Shown piece after piece: positions 27,914 to 35,875 of a stretch of 64,000 bases of DNA. Each line of letters begins with the position of its first letter. The stretch's first letter is position 1. Location of the stretch: contig NZ_BMPZ01000002.1 of assembly GCF_014647855.1 (NCBI RefSeq), forward strand, positions 124,001-188,000, in the 5' to 3' direction. Origin of the DNA: Shewanella gelidii. Its GTDB lineage: Bacteria; Pseudomonadota; Gammaproteobacteria; Enterobacterales; Shewanellaceae. The notes beneath the pieces are model-generated. The model ran no database searches. It saw only the letters and a program-made list of their open reading frames with translations, and was not told the origin of the DNA. The position numbers and the translations under genes were made by a program.

Positions 27914-28372
27914 CTAGAATTGAGGTGGTGTATCAAAGGTTTGCCCCAAAATATCAATGAGTTCGATTGGCATTGGTGCGAGCTGTCTTGATTTGTTCAT
28001 GCATACCATTTCAATGGTAGCTGTAACTGCGGGTTTGGTTCCATTTGGGCGCCAAATTTCTTGTAACCATACCGTGCGATATTTGCTCTCGATATAAAAG
28101 CGGGTGCGAACATCGACTATCTCGGCAAACTCAACACCATCATGGCAATACATATCACTGCGATAAACAGCGAAACCTAAGCCCAAATCATCCCAAAGCT
28201 GATTTAAGCGCTGTGCATCAATAACGTGTTCTCTTGCTCGCTCAAAGTATTTGAGGAAGTTGGGGTGATATACCACGCCAGAAAAATCCGTATCTTCGTA
28301 ATAGATTTGTACGGGGAAGCTAAAAGGTTTGCTGAGCTCCGGAGCTTTCTTTGGGTTTGGCTTGGTTGACAT
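27914..28372 (-). CDS. Hotdog-fold acyl-CoA thioesterase (YbgC/4HBT type)
   Basis: A 152-aa single hotdog domain of the YbgC-like class. The motif YYEDTDFSGVVYHPNFLKYF carries the catalytic aspartate (D29 by comparison with YbgC D18) and is followed by FERARE. It probably hydrolyses acyl- or hydroxybenzoyl-type CoA thioesters. It is not next to the tol-pal genes where ybgC normally lies, so I leave the symbol blank. The start is uncertain: the open frame reaches 28417, but the first 15 residues are not family-like and neither ATG has a good ribosome binding site. Confidence 0.85.
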   Translation of the reverse strand: MSTKPNPKKAPELSKPFSFPVQIYYEDTDFSGVVYHPNFLKYFERAREHVIDAQRLNQLWDDLGLGFAVYRSDMYCHDGVEFAEIVDVRTRFYIESKYRTVWLQEIWRPNGTKPAVTATIEMVCMNKSRQLAPMPIELIDILGQTFDTPPQF

Positions 28373-28460
28373 AATTAGGCTGTGGTTTTGACTGAAAGGC
28401 GGCCAGTCTAGCCGCATTTATTGGGAATCGCAATTGAGCTTTTATGAAGATGTCTGTCTT

Positions 28461-29243
28461 TTACAATTGCGGAGCTGTGGCATATCCCGCAATAAGATTG
28501 TGGTAAACCTCTTCTTGTAAAAACTCTTCAAGGCCTTGATCAAATAGCTGAACTAGCTGTTGCGCGTATGGGCGCTGCTTAGAGAATCCAATATAGATTT
28601 CACCCGTGTGTAACACGAATGCTTTACTTATCTCTGTTGCGACTCCCATTTGCTTAATATAACTTTCAGCAACTTTTTCATACATCACGGCTGCATCAAT
28701 ACGATTGACAAGCAAAAGGTTAATAAGTTGGTATTGGTTATCGACCACAACAAATTCAAGATCGTTACGACTCAAAATCTGCCCATCGTATTCAAATCCT
28801 TTAATCACGCCAACACGGGTTTTGTTTGCAAGCTGTTTGATGGTTCGTGCGGCGATTGGCCGTTTGGTATTTTCGAAAACGACCGAATTTGTAATAAATA
28901 AGGGGTGTTTGCCAAATAGATATTTGTCCGAGGCTGATTTATGACGACTGACATTAAACACCGCATCTACATCACCATTTTCTGCCATGAGTAGCGCGCG
29001 ATTATAGGGCACGATGACAGAGCGAACTTCAACATTTTGTCGCTCAAATACGGTTTCAATGATCTGATGAGAGATCCCACGACCATATTGATCGGCAAAC
29101 GGTGGCCAGCCATCTTCAGCGGCAATACTAATATGGTTTGGTGGGAGCTCAGTGGTTTCATTGTTGGCAAAAGTCGTCGTCGCAACCCCGAGGCTTAAAA
29201 ACAGAAGGACGAATTGAAAGAGCCGAAGCCATGGAGGGGTCAT
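28461..29243 (-). CDS. Periplasmic solute-binding protein, SBP_bac_3 type
   Basis: A 260-aa exported protein. From the ATG at 29243 (AAAGGA 5 nt upstream) it begins with a signal peptide of about 26 residues ending TFA, followed by a family-3 solute-binding domain (HISIAAEDGWPPFADQ at the mature N terminus, and NGDVDAVFNVSRHK). Such orphan proteins, without ABC permease neighbours, are common in marine gammaproteobacteria; they may bind amino acids or act as sensors. No permease or ATPase gene is nearby. The longer frame to 29339 adds 32 residues that do not look natural. Confidence 0.85.
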   Translation of the reverse strand: MTPPWLRLFQFVLLFLSLGVATTTFANNETTELPPNHISIAAEDGWPPFADQYGRGISHQIIETVFERQNVEVRSVIVPYNRALLMAENGDVDAVFNVSRHKSASDKYLFGKHPLFITNSVVFENTKRPIAARTIKQLANKTRVGVIKGFEYDGQILSRNDLEFVVVDNQYQLINLLLVNRIDAAVMYEKVAESYIKQMGVATEISKAFVLHTGEIYIGFSKQRPYAQQLVQLFDQGLEEFLQEEVYHNLIAGYATAPQL

Positions 29244-29484
29244 ATATTCCTTTATTGATCGAGTCGATATATCGGTGAAGGTTGTGATTTTATCAAACAA
29301 CAGGCAATTCACCAAAGCGTTGGTGTCACTAAAAATCATAACAAAACGCAGCCAGCTTCGGAGTGCAACTTAAGTATGAAGCTGTATTCAAAGTAAAATT
29401 TAAAAATGTGAGCCGATTGCAGATTTTTTGATTTACTCGCATTAGAATAAGCTCATTGAAATAAAACTAATTCAAGGAATTGTT

Positions 29485-29910
29485 ATGGCTGAAAAAATTG
29501 TAGAAGTGAATACTCATATGGCTGAGGGCTGGAAGGTGACGGCCCAAGTGCGCGAACACCAGTTGGTTATTGATCAGCCTACGGCAGGGAATGAAGGTGC
29601 AAATCCACTGGAAACATTTTTGTTCTCGTTAGCGGGGTGTATTTCAGCAATCGCCAAGATGGTTGCAAGAGATCAAAATGTTGAATTGCGTGGTTTCGAT
29701 GTGCAAGTGAAGGCGGTGATGAATCCTGCGGGACTACTTGGTCAGCCTACCGATGATCCGGTCGGCTTTAAGAAAATTGATATGACAGCAAGTATTGATG
29801 CTGATTTAACGGAAGAGCAGAAAAAGGACTTTTTAGATACGGTTTGCCACCGCTGCCCGGTTCATGACAACCTACTGACACCCACGCTGGTGACTCACGA
29901 CGTCGCTTAA
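29485..29910 (+). CDS. OsmC family protein
   Basis: A 141-aa OsmC/Ohr-like protein; the family reduces organic hydroperoxides with a pair of cysteines. C52 lies in FSLAGCISAIAK, and a second cysteine pair, C121 and C124, in TVCHRCPVHDNL. This is closer to the YhfA/OsmC-like branch than to Ohr. An AAGGAA sequence precedes the ATG. Monocistronic by position, ending toward a large hairpin. Confidence 0.9.
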   Translation: MAEKIVEVNTHMAEGWKVTAQVREHQLVIDQPTAGNEGANPLETFLFSLAGCISAIAKMVARDQNVELRGFDVQVKAVMNPAGLLGQPTDDPVGFKKIDMTASIDADLTEEQKKDFLDTVCHRCPVHDNLLTPTLVTHDVA

Positions 29911-29943
29911 CGACTTATAAAATTGCCCTGTGTGTCACAAATT

Positions 29944-29977
29944 ATACCAGCAGATGCGAGGTTGCACCTGCTGGTAT
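29944..29977. terminator. Hairpin between convergent osmC-like and NYN genes
   Basis: ATACCAGCAG (29944-29953) and CTGCTGGTAT (29968-29977) form a perfect 10-bp stem, and an inner TGC/GCA adds to it. There is no adjacent T-run, so termination may be weak or Rho-assisted; RNA 3'-end protection is an alternative. Confidence 0.6.
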
Positions 29978-30068
29978 GATGAAGCCAGTTAGGCTAGGGC
30001 ATGGGTACCTTATCGCTTGCGAGTCCCATTATTGATTCTACTCACCTCGAACGATGATGCTCGCGTAA

Positions 30069-30542
30069 TTACTTGAGCAGCCCTTCATCAATAGCATGAT
30101 ACTGGTTGGCAGCTTGGATAAGGGCATTTGCTGTGAGGCTTGGTACCCCAAAAACTTGGCTGGGTGTACCGTGTTTTGTCTGGATGTGACGCAATAGAAT
30201 TTCAAAATCCCCATCACCAGAAAGCAAAATAATCTCGTCCACTATCGCTGCAGATTCTAAGATATCGATGGTAATCCCAACATCCCAATCACCTTTAGCT
30301 GAACCATCACTACGTTGAATAAATGGTTTCAATTTTACTTCAAAACCCATGTGCCGCAGGGCGTCTTGAAACTTGATTTGACCATCTTGCTGACTTGCGA
30401 TTGCGTAAGCATTGGCTGTGACGATGTCGTATTGCTCATCTAACTGTTGCCATAGTTTGCGATAATTGAATTGGCGCTGATAAGCTTGCCTGCAGGTGTA
30501 ATATACATTCTGTACATCAACAAATATGGCGACTTTCTTCAT
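30069..30542 (-). CDS. NYN (LabA/DUF88-like) domain protein
   Basis: A 157-aa protein that is essentially one NYN domain, a PIN-like nuclease fold. The acidic residues expected for metal binding are present: D9 in AIFVDVQN, D87 in KGDWDVGITID, and D110 and D112 in LSGDGDFE. It is likely an RNase or RNA-binding protein; the target is unknown. It lies upstream of the tRNA terminator on the same strand but is transcribed away from the tRNA genes' 3' end with about 120 nt between, so it is probably a separate unit. Confidence 0.88.
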   Translation of the reverse strand: MKKVAIFVDVQNVYYTCRQAYQRQFNYRKLWQQLDEQYDIVTANAYAIASQQDGQIKFQDALRHMGFEVKLKPFIQRSDGSAKGDWDVGITIDILESAAIVDEIILLSGDGDFEILLRHIQTKHGTPSQVFGVPSLTANALIQAANQYHAIDEGLLK

Positions 30543-30665
30543 AGTGTCCTGATTGTGCGGAGTTGTTGGTTAGTACACCCTAGCATACTCGGAGAGGAGA
30601 ACTGTTCTTGATGAAGATTACAAGTTCAGCTATTGGGTTTTATGTTACTTCCAAAGGGTATAGAT

Positions 30666-30701
30666 AACAAAAAAGCCACTCAGTTGAGTGGCTTTTTTGT
30701 T
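30666..30701 (-). terminator. Terminator of the tRNA operon
   Basis: A 16-bp perfect stem (30666-30681 with 30686-30701) encloses a 4-nt loop, and both flanks end in A/T runs. It lies 5 nt past the tRNA-Thr 3' end on the minus strand. Confidence 0.93.
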
Positions 30702-30705
30702 TATA

Positions 30706-30781
<76 letters not shown>

Positions 30782-30787
30782 GAATTG

Positions 30788-30863
30788 TGGTGCCCGAACC
30801 CGGAATCGAACCAGGGACACGAGGATTTTCAATCCTCTGCTCTACCAACTGAGCTATTCGGGC
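30788..30863 (-). tRNA. tRNA-Phe (anticodon GAA)
   Basis: 76 nt on the minus strand with encoded CCA. The acceptor arm GCCCGAA pairs with TTCGGGC. The anticodon stem GAGGA/TCCTC holds the loop TTGAAAA with anticodon GAA; the T loop is GTTCGATTC. First gene of a two-tRNA transcript. Confidence 0.96.
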
Positions 30864-30932
30864 AACTAAACTAAGCGTTAGTTTTCTACTTCAAACTCGT
30901 GGTCGATGACCTGTCTCGTTTGGAGTGCGCGT

Positions 30933-30961
30933 ATAATATAGCGCTCTAATTTTTCCTGCAA
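30933..30961 (-). promoter_or_regulatory. Sigma-70 promoter of the tRNA operon
   Basis: On the minus strand, TTGCAG (30961-30956) is followed after exactly 17 nt by TATTAT (30938-30933), then a GC-rich ACGCGCAC discriminator. The discriminator type is characteristic of stringently controlled stable-RNA promoters. It lies about 70 nt upstream of tRNA-Phe. Confidence 0.8.
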
Positions 30962-31241
30962 GTGGTTTTTTCAATTTAAATTCACGTTCGGCTAGTTAAT
31001 GCACAAACTGGTGTTTTTTTGTTGTACATGAAGTTTTACAGAGCAATTCTGTGCTGCTGTAGAGCCGCACGAAGCATGTAAGCGGGGGCGATGTGAACAA
31101 AAAAGCCTCGAATTGTCGCATCATTGCGAGTGCAAAGATACTCATCGAGGCTGAAGAGAGAAACCCTGAAGGCGTTAACGTGTATTGTGGCGAATGTGCC
31201 GCAAACTAACCGATGCCTACAATCATCTTCATAAAAAATTG
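30962..31241. other. Structured non-coding region between tRNA promoter and EF-hand gene
   Basis: About 280 nt without an ORF. It contains TACATG/CATGTA arms (31025-31078 area) enclosing TACAG/CTGTA, the branched minus-strand terminator at 31098-31152, and a 7-bp hairpin TTGTGGC/GCCGCAA at 31185-31204. These probably form the 3' untranslated region of the EF-hand gene; a small RNA is possible. Confidence 0.45.
31098..31152 (-). terminator. Branched terminator downstream of the EF-hand gene
   Basis: On the minus strand AGCCTCGA (31152-31145) pairs with TCGAGGCT (31111-31104), and a run of six T follows. The 33-nt internal part holds a second small stem, TCGCA/TGCGA with a 4-nt loop. The nearest upstream minus-strand gene is the EF-hand gene, ending 90 nt earlier. 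Confidence 0.75.
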
Positions 31242-31853
31242 CTAGTCGTAGTTTCGCTTGGTGTTCATTTGGTGTTGTTTAAATTCCTCTGGGCTCACGG
31301 TGCCATTTTTATCGATATCAATTTCTGCAAATCGAGTTCTTGGTTGTTTTTGATTTCTACCTTGGCCATTTTTCTGGTTGGCTTGTCGACGCAATTGTCG
31401 TGCCTCGGTTAACTCTTGCTGAGTTAGCTGGCCATCGTGATTTAAATCGAATTCAGAAAAGTCGGGCCGTTTATTTCTTCTCATCATTGGCTTTTTAGTT
31501 TGTTGTACCAAAGGAAGCATGGTTTCCATTTGCCGCTCTCGTTGCACGGTTGCGAGCTCTTGCCGGCTAATTTTCTGATCGTGATTACTATCTATTTCCT
31601 CGAAACTTGGCGACGTTTTAGCTCCAAGATTGGGTTTACCGTCTTTTTGCTGTTTTTGTAAACGCTCCGTTCTCGTTTGTTTATATTCTTTTGCAGAAAT
31701 AAAACCATCTTGATTAGCATCAAATTGGCTAAAAGGGATTGGACCCGTAGCATCGATATCTTTGGGTTGAGTTTCTGTCTCAGCTTGAACGTAAAGGCTT
31801 AATCCTAGTAAAGGAAAGAAACAAGAGATTATAAAAAATTTTTGGTTATTCAT
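31242..31853 (-). CDS. Exported EF-hand protein
   Basis: A 203-aa secreted or periplasmic protein with a signal peptide (about residues 1-24, MNNQKFF... ending VQA) and four EF-hand loops: DANQDGFISAKE, DSNHDQKISRQE, DLNHDGQLTQQE and DIDKNGTVSPEE. Loops 1, 3 and 4 look competent for Ca2+; loop 2 has Gln in place of the central Gly. The linkers are rich in Arg, Gln and Lys. I place the start at 31853, where AAGGAG lies 6 nt upstream, rather than six codons earlier. A long hairpin lies in its leader. It may be functionally linked to the next gene upstream (DUF3300), which ends at a separate terminator. Confidence 0.87.
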   Translation of the reverse strand: MNNQKFFIISCFFPLLGLSLYVQAETETQPKDIDATGPIPFSQFDANQDGFISAKEYKQTRTERLQKQQKDGKPNLGAKTSPSFEEIDSNHDQKISRQELATVQRERQMETMLPLVQQTKKPMMRRNKRPDFSEFDLNHDGQLTQQELTEARQLRRQANQKNGQGRNQKQPRTRFAEIDIDKNGTVSPEEFKQHQMNTKRNYD

Positions 31854-31883
31854 TGGAGACTCCTTTTCCATGGTTCACTGGGG

Positions 31884-31942
31884 AGCCAGCACCTTCAGCG
31901 GTAGTTGGGTGAGACTACGTAACTGAAACTTTGGTGCTGGCT
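31884..31942 (-). ncRNA. Long leader hairpin upstream of EF-hand gene
   Basis: Three nested perfect stems: AGCCAGCACC/GGTGCTGGCT (10 bp, 31884-31893 with 31933-31942), TTCAG/CTGAA (5 bp, 31894-31898 with 31923-31927) and GTAGT/ACTAC (5 bp, 31901-31905 with 31914-31918), around an 8-nt loop. There are small internal bulges on one side. It ends 30 nt before the EF-hand ATG, so it is probably in its mRNA leader. No riboswitch class that I know fits. No T-run follows, so it is not a simple terminator. Confidence 0.55.
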
Positions 31943-32048
31943 GAAACCAAAAGTGACAACAACATGGTAAGGGCTCAGTGCTGAAAAACGAGTTAAAGCT
32001 TGTTCATCTGATATTCGTTTGGATTTGGAGGGTCGTTTTTCGAGGTAA

Positions 32049-32082
32049 GAAAAAGCCCAAATGTTGTGTCTACATTTGGGCT
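32049..32082 (-). terminator. Terminator of the DUF3300 gene
   Basis: AGCCCAAATG and CATTTGGGCT (32054-32063 and 32073-32082) form a perfect 10-bp stem with a 9-nt loop; on the minus strand it is followed by TTTTTC. It starts 6 nt after the DUF3300 stop codon. Confidence 0.9.
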
Positions 32083-32088
32083 GCATGG

Positions 32089-33489
32089 CTACTTTTCTCT
32101 AGACTTTGTTCGCGCATGGCTATTTGATTTGTGACTTTTGCTTCGACTTTGGTTCGAAGACCTTGATTTTTGCGAGCTTTGTTGGCTCCTTATGCGGCTT
32201 GCTTGTGCTTGTTTACGTTGCGGCACCTTATTTACAGATTGATGTTGCTCGGTACGAGTTTTAGACGCCTTGCGGGAAGAGTCCTTATATTGCGTATTGC
32301 TGTTACGTGTGTTGTATTGCGCCTTGACTCGGGGTTGCTTATGCCGAGCTTCATTATTGAGGCGTGGCTTTGAATAAGTCTTTTGTGCATGTTTTGTTTG
32401 ATGCGAAGACTTTACTCGAGTTTGATTTAAACGCTGTTGTACCGCTTTATGTTGCTCACGACTTTTATGTGCTGTGGACTTCACATTATGGCTCGAACGT
32501 TTATCACTTTTTGTCAGCTGATGTTTTGTATGACGAGATTTACTAAAGCGCTTTTCAACCGATTGACTTCGATAATGAACACCACGACGATGCTCCGGCT
32601 TATGTTGCCAGCGTTTCGCGCCATGGCTCGTCACGATACGTTGGCGTGGGCGGTAATAGTGGCTATTTCTATGGCTTGTTACAACCACATGACGCTTATG
32701 CCAATGGAATGAGCTAAAAAAATAGTTAAAACTAATTTGCACACCCGTGTTCCAATAAAAGTGGCTGTGTCTATAGTTTGCGTGGCGACCATAGCCGATA
32801 TTAACTCCAACATAGCTTGGCTGCATATGCCAATAAACCGGTGGGTATTTGTGCCATCTCCAGTGACCATATACGACTCTTGTGTCGTAATAGGGCACAT
32901 AAATAACTTCTGTTCTAGTGGGCTCAATAATGATTTTTTGGCCTACATGCCGAACCGCTAGGTTCCCCATATTGTCTAAGTTGTCGGCTTGGTATGCTTG
33001 TTGACGCAGGGATTGAATGCTATCGAGTACTCTGGCTTCATTTTGTAAAAACGCATCACCCAGATTTTGAGTCCAGTCTAAATCTTCATTTAGTTGTTTG
33101 AGGACACTTGGAAACGCAACCAGAGCTTTGACGCTGGGATCCCAATTCTGCTTTTCGGCTTTACGCATTAAGCGCTTAGTATTGAGGTATTGATATTCTT
33201 GTTGCCAGCGATAGGCCTGCACAATTTCGAGCGGATAGGTTGCTGCAATAAGAATATGGGTGAGCAAGCTATCTGGGTATAAAGCGATAGGCGCAAGCAT
33301 TTGTTCGAGTTGTGCGCGGTTAAATATTTGCTGGTCATAGCTGTCGCTATATTGTCCACCATCGCCATAACTTGTTGCCCGAGCTTGGTCATTATTGTCG
33401 CTAGCTGCGACGGCCATGGTTGATGACAATGATACTGCACTAAGGGCAATGCCTATTGTTAAATTGCGCCAATTGAGTCCTGATTTCAT
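32089..33489 (-). CDS. DUF3300 exported protein with basic low-complexity tail
   Basis: A 466-aa protein with a signal peptide (about 1-29, ending AVA) and a DUF3300 domain (about 60-235), recognised by FNRAQLEQMLAPIALYPDSL and DPSVKALVAFPSVL. After residue 235 it becomes rich in Tyr, Trp and His (HWRWHKYPPVYWHMQPSY), and from about 300 onward in Lys, Arg, Ser, Gln and His with almost no hydrophobic residues. The tail suggests binding to an anionic surface or polymer, which is inference. I start at 33489, where GGAG lies 7 nt upstream. It has its own terminator. Confidence 0.87.
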   Translation of the reverse strand: MKSGLNWRNLTIGIALSAVSLSSTMAVAASDNNDQARATSYGDGGQYSDSYDQQIFNRAQLEQMLAPIALYPDSLLTHILIAATYPLEIVQAYRWQQEYQYLNTKRLMRKAEKQNWDPSVKALVAFPSVLKQLNEDLDWTQNLGDAFLQNEARVLDSIQSLRQQAYQADNLDNMGNLAVRHVGQKIIIEPTRTEVIYVPYYDTRVVYGHWRWHKYPPVYWHMQPSYVGVNIGYGRHANYRHSHFYWNTGVQISFNYFFSSFHWHKRHVVVTSHRNSHYYRPRQRIVTSHGAKRWQHKPEHRRGVHYRSQSVEKRFSKSRHTKHQLTKSDKRSSHNVKSTAHKSREQHKAVQQRLNQTRVKSSHQTKHAQKTYSKPRLNNEARHKQPRVKAQYNTRNSNTQYKDSSRKASKTRTEQHQSVNKVPQRKQAQASRIRSQQSSQKSRSSNQSRSKSHKSNSHARTKSREK

Positions 33490-33691
33490 ATCATCTCCAA
33501 GGGTTTTTGATGAGCTTAGTGAGATATTAATCAAATACAGATGAACAAGAGCTTAAGGTCTATTCCTGCGATTTATTGGGTTTCATTTGTTTAGGAACTC
33601 ACAGAACCTTGCGCTTTACTGGCATTTTTGAAAGCACTGCCAGTGCTAGCCTGAGGGAAGAAGAGGGGCGAGGGAGGTTTAAGATGGTTCG

Positions 33692-35071
33692 TTAGCGTGG
33701 AAACTGGCAGCGAAACAGCGCACCGCCTAGATCTGTTGAGCGGGAAATCGTGAGTTGACCTTGATAGCTGTCGACCAAATCACTCACGATAGCCAAGCCT
33801 ATACCATGACCATTTTGATAACTGTCAGCTCGGATCCCGCGTTGGATGATCTTGTCTTGTTGCTCAGGACTCACCCCTTGACCGTCATCTCCAATTTCAA
33901 ACACAAGCAGTGATTGCTCTTGGTAGACTTTTAGGTTGACCGTCGCCTTTGCTGCCTTGCAGGCATTATCGAGCAGATTGCCGAGAATTTCGGTTAAGTC
34001 TGCTTCATCTCCTTTAAAAACGGCTCCATTTTCAACATCTAAGGCGATGTGGATAGCAGGCTCTCGATAAATTTTGGCTAAGGTGCGAGCCAGTTTTTGA
34101 GCAATATTTTCAACGCCAATGCCTAAATGCCATGCCGAACCTGCAGCGGTTTGAGCTCGCTTGAGCTGGTGTCCAATAATATGATTAATATTATCCACTT
34201 GTTCCATTGATGACTGATTGAGATCGGCTTGACTTTGGATAACGGCTAGTGGTGTTTTCAGACTATGGGCCAGATCGGAGAGCGCATTTCGGTAGCGTTT
34301 GCGCTGGTTTTGTTCCGTGGTGAGTAAAGTGTTTAATTGGCGCGCAACGTCTTGTAACTCCGTCGGGTAATCTTGACTGAGCTGCTCGGCTTCACCGGTT
34401 TCTACCCAAGCGAGTTCCTGCTTAAATTTCTTTAATGGTTTTAGAGTCCAAGCAAGCCAGCTAAACTGAATGATGCTGAGAAAAACCATTAAAAAACTTA
34501 ACCATAACCAAAGCTTATTACTAAAAGCGTCAATTTGCTCGGTGGACGTAATTTGATCCTGCACAATATGGATGGTGAGCGGGACCTGAGTTGTGGCACT
34601 GGTAAAATTCACACTAAAACTATACAGGTGATGCATTGCGCCATTGAACCAAATTTCTTGAAAAGCGCTCTTACCTACCGAAGGGGTCGGCCAGTTTTGT
34701 GGCAGTTCTATGCCGATGACGGAAGCCGACTGCCAAGCAATATGAGGCAGCTTAGGTTTACTCAATTTGTTTGAGCTTGGGTTTGGGCGCGTAATAACAG
34801 TATAGAGACCGGATTGAACGAGGTTGAATTGGTTTTCCAGTAAAGCTTCTGGCATGACTAGCGTTTGTTCTTCAACTTCGGCAACAGCAAGAACAGAGTA
34901 AAAATAGGCGTTTAATTCGTTTTTTACCGCGCTCATCACCTGGCGTTCTACCGCATCGCTCAATGTGATGCCTATCATTGGAAGAATGAGAACAATAATG
35001 AGCACCGCGCTCACGAATAAACGAGAGCGCAGGGAGTTGAGCGGTTTTGTTTTCGCTGATGGGGATGTCAT
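33692..35071 (-). CDS. Sensor histidine kinase, PhoQ-like
   Basis: A 459-aa membrane sensor kinase. TM1 is at about 17-37, a periplasmic domain 38-185, TM2 186-208, then a HAMP-like linker. The dimerisation helix has H269 in DLAHSLKTPLAVIQ, and the ATPase has N369 in NLLDNA, GDDGQGV and HGIGLAI. The H-box and catalytic region resemble PhoQ (RYRNALSDLAHSLKTPLAV). It lies 50 nt after the PhoP-like regulator. Whether it senses Mg2+ or cationic peptides is not visible; the periplasmic domain lacks an obvious acidic patch. Confidence 0.88.
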   Translation of the reverse strand: MTSPSAKTKPLNSLRSRLFVSAVLIIVLILPMIGITLSDAVERQVMSAVKNELNAYFYSVLAVAEVEEQTLVMPEALLENQFNLVQSGLYTVITRPNPSSNKLSKPKLPHIAWQSASVIGIELPQNWPTPSVGKSAFQEIWFNGAMHHLYSFSVNFTSATTQVPLTIHIVQDQITSTEQIDAFSNKLWLWLSFLMVFLSIIQFSWLAWTLKPLKKFKQELAWVETGEAEQLSQDYPTELQDVARQLNTLLTTEQNQRKRYRNALSDLAHSLKTPLAVIQSQADLNQSSMEQVDNINHIIGHQLKRAQTAAGSAWHLGIGVENIAQKLARTLAKIYREPAIHIALDVENGAVFKGDEADLTEILGNLLDNACKAAKATVNLKVYQEQSLLVFEIGDDGQGVSPEQQDKIIQRGIRADSYQNGHGIGLAIVSDLVDSYQGQLTISRSTDLGGALFRCQFPR

Positions 35072-35121
35072 CTCAACGGCCTTGATAACTCATGATGATT
35101 AATGCGTATTCTTCACCATAT

Positions 35122-35796
35122 TTACTGAATATTGTTGAGTCGATAGCCTTGACCACGGAGGGTTTCAATCAGATTAAACTGGTTATCAGGATCGAGTTTG
35201 ATACGTAAACGTCGAATAAAGACTTCAATAACATTCGAGTCTAAATCAAAATCTTGATCATAAATGTGTTCAATCAACTCAGTTTTAGATTTCACTTCGC
35301 CAAGATGTAGCATGAAAAAAGCGAGCAGTTTGTATTCTGAACCGCTTAGCTTCACTAGCTCTTCACCTTTAAAAACTTCATGGCTACTGGTGTTTAAACT
35401 GATGTGGCCATTTTCTATCACTGGGCTCGCTTTTCCCGCAGAGCGGCGGATGAGTGCTTTGATCCTGGCAACCAGCTCTTCTGGGTGAAATGGCTTAGTT
35501 AGATAGTCATCTGCGCCAGCATCGAGTCCTTCAACCTTATCTTGCCAGCTATCGCGAGCAGTGAGAATCAAAATAGGAAAGCCAATGTCCTGTTTACGGA
35601 CTGATTTAATTAGCGAAATGCCATCGAGTTTGGGCAGGCCTACATCAATAATTGCCGCGTCATAATCGTATTCATTCGCCTGGAATAGGCCTTCCTCTCC
35701 ATCTGATGCGACATCAACACTATATTTTGAGTTCAAAAGCTGCTGTTTTAAATTGCTTTGAAGCTCAAGATCATCTTCTACTAACAAGAGTCGCAT
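35122..35796 (-). CDS. Response regulator, PhoP-like (OmpR family)
   Basis: A 224-aa OmpR/PhoB-type regulator. The receiver has D8/D9, phosphoacceptor D51 in AIIDVGLPKLDG, T-A-R in LILTARDSWQDKVEGL, and K101 in LTKPFHPEE. The winged-helix DNA-binding domain occupies about 130-224 and ends in LRGQGYRL. SWQDKVE is a PhoP/QseB-type feature. It forms an operon with the kinase downstream and probably with the PepSY gene upstream. Its targets may include the PepSY gene and the DUF3300 gene, but this is not shown. Confidence 0.9.
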   Translation of the reverse strand: MRLLLVEDDLELQSNLKQQLLNSKYSVDVASDGEEGLFQANEYDYDAAIIDVGLPKLDGISLIKSVRKQDIGFPILILTARDSWQDKVEGLDAGADDYLTKPFHPEELVARIKALIRRSAGKASPVIENGHISLNTSSHEVFKGEELVKLSGSEYKLLAFFMLHLGEVKSKTELIEHIYDQDFDLDSNVIEVFIRRLRIKLDPDNQFNLIETLRGQGYRLNNIQ

Positions 35797-35875
35797 GAGT
35801 ATTTCCTTATTGGGTTAAAAGTTGCCTGAGCCTGCGTGCTTGGGAGGCGTTTTCGAGTGGTTCATCTGTGCTCGG

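Noticed and set aside
33618..33647. Overlapping short repeats ACTGGCA/TGCCAGT and AGCACTG/CAGTGCT after the PhoQ-like gene
   Set aside because: The stems are mutually exclusive and lack a T-run; too weak to call a terminator or operator.
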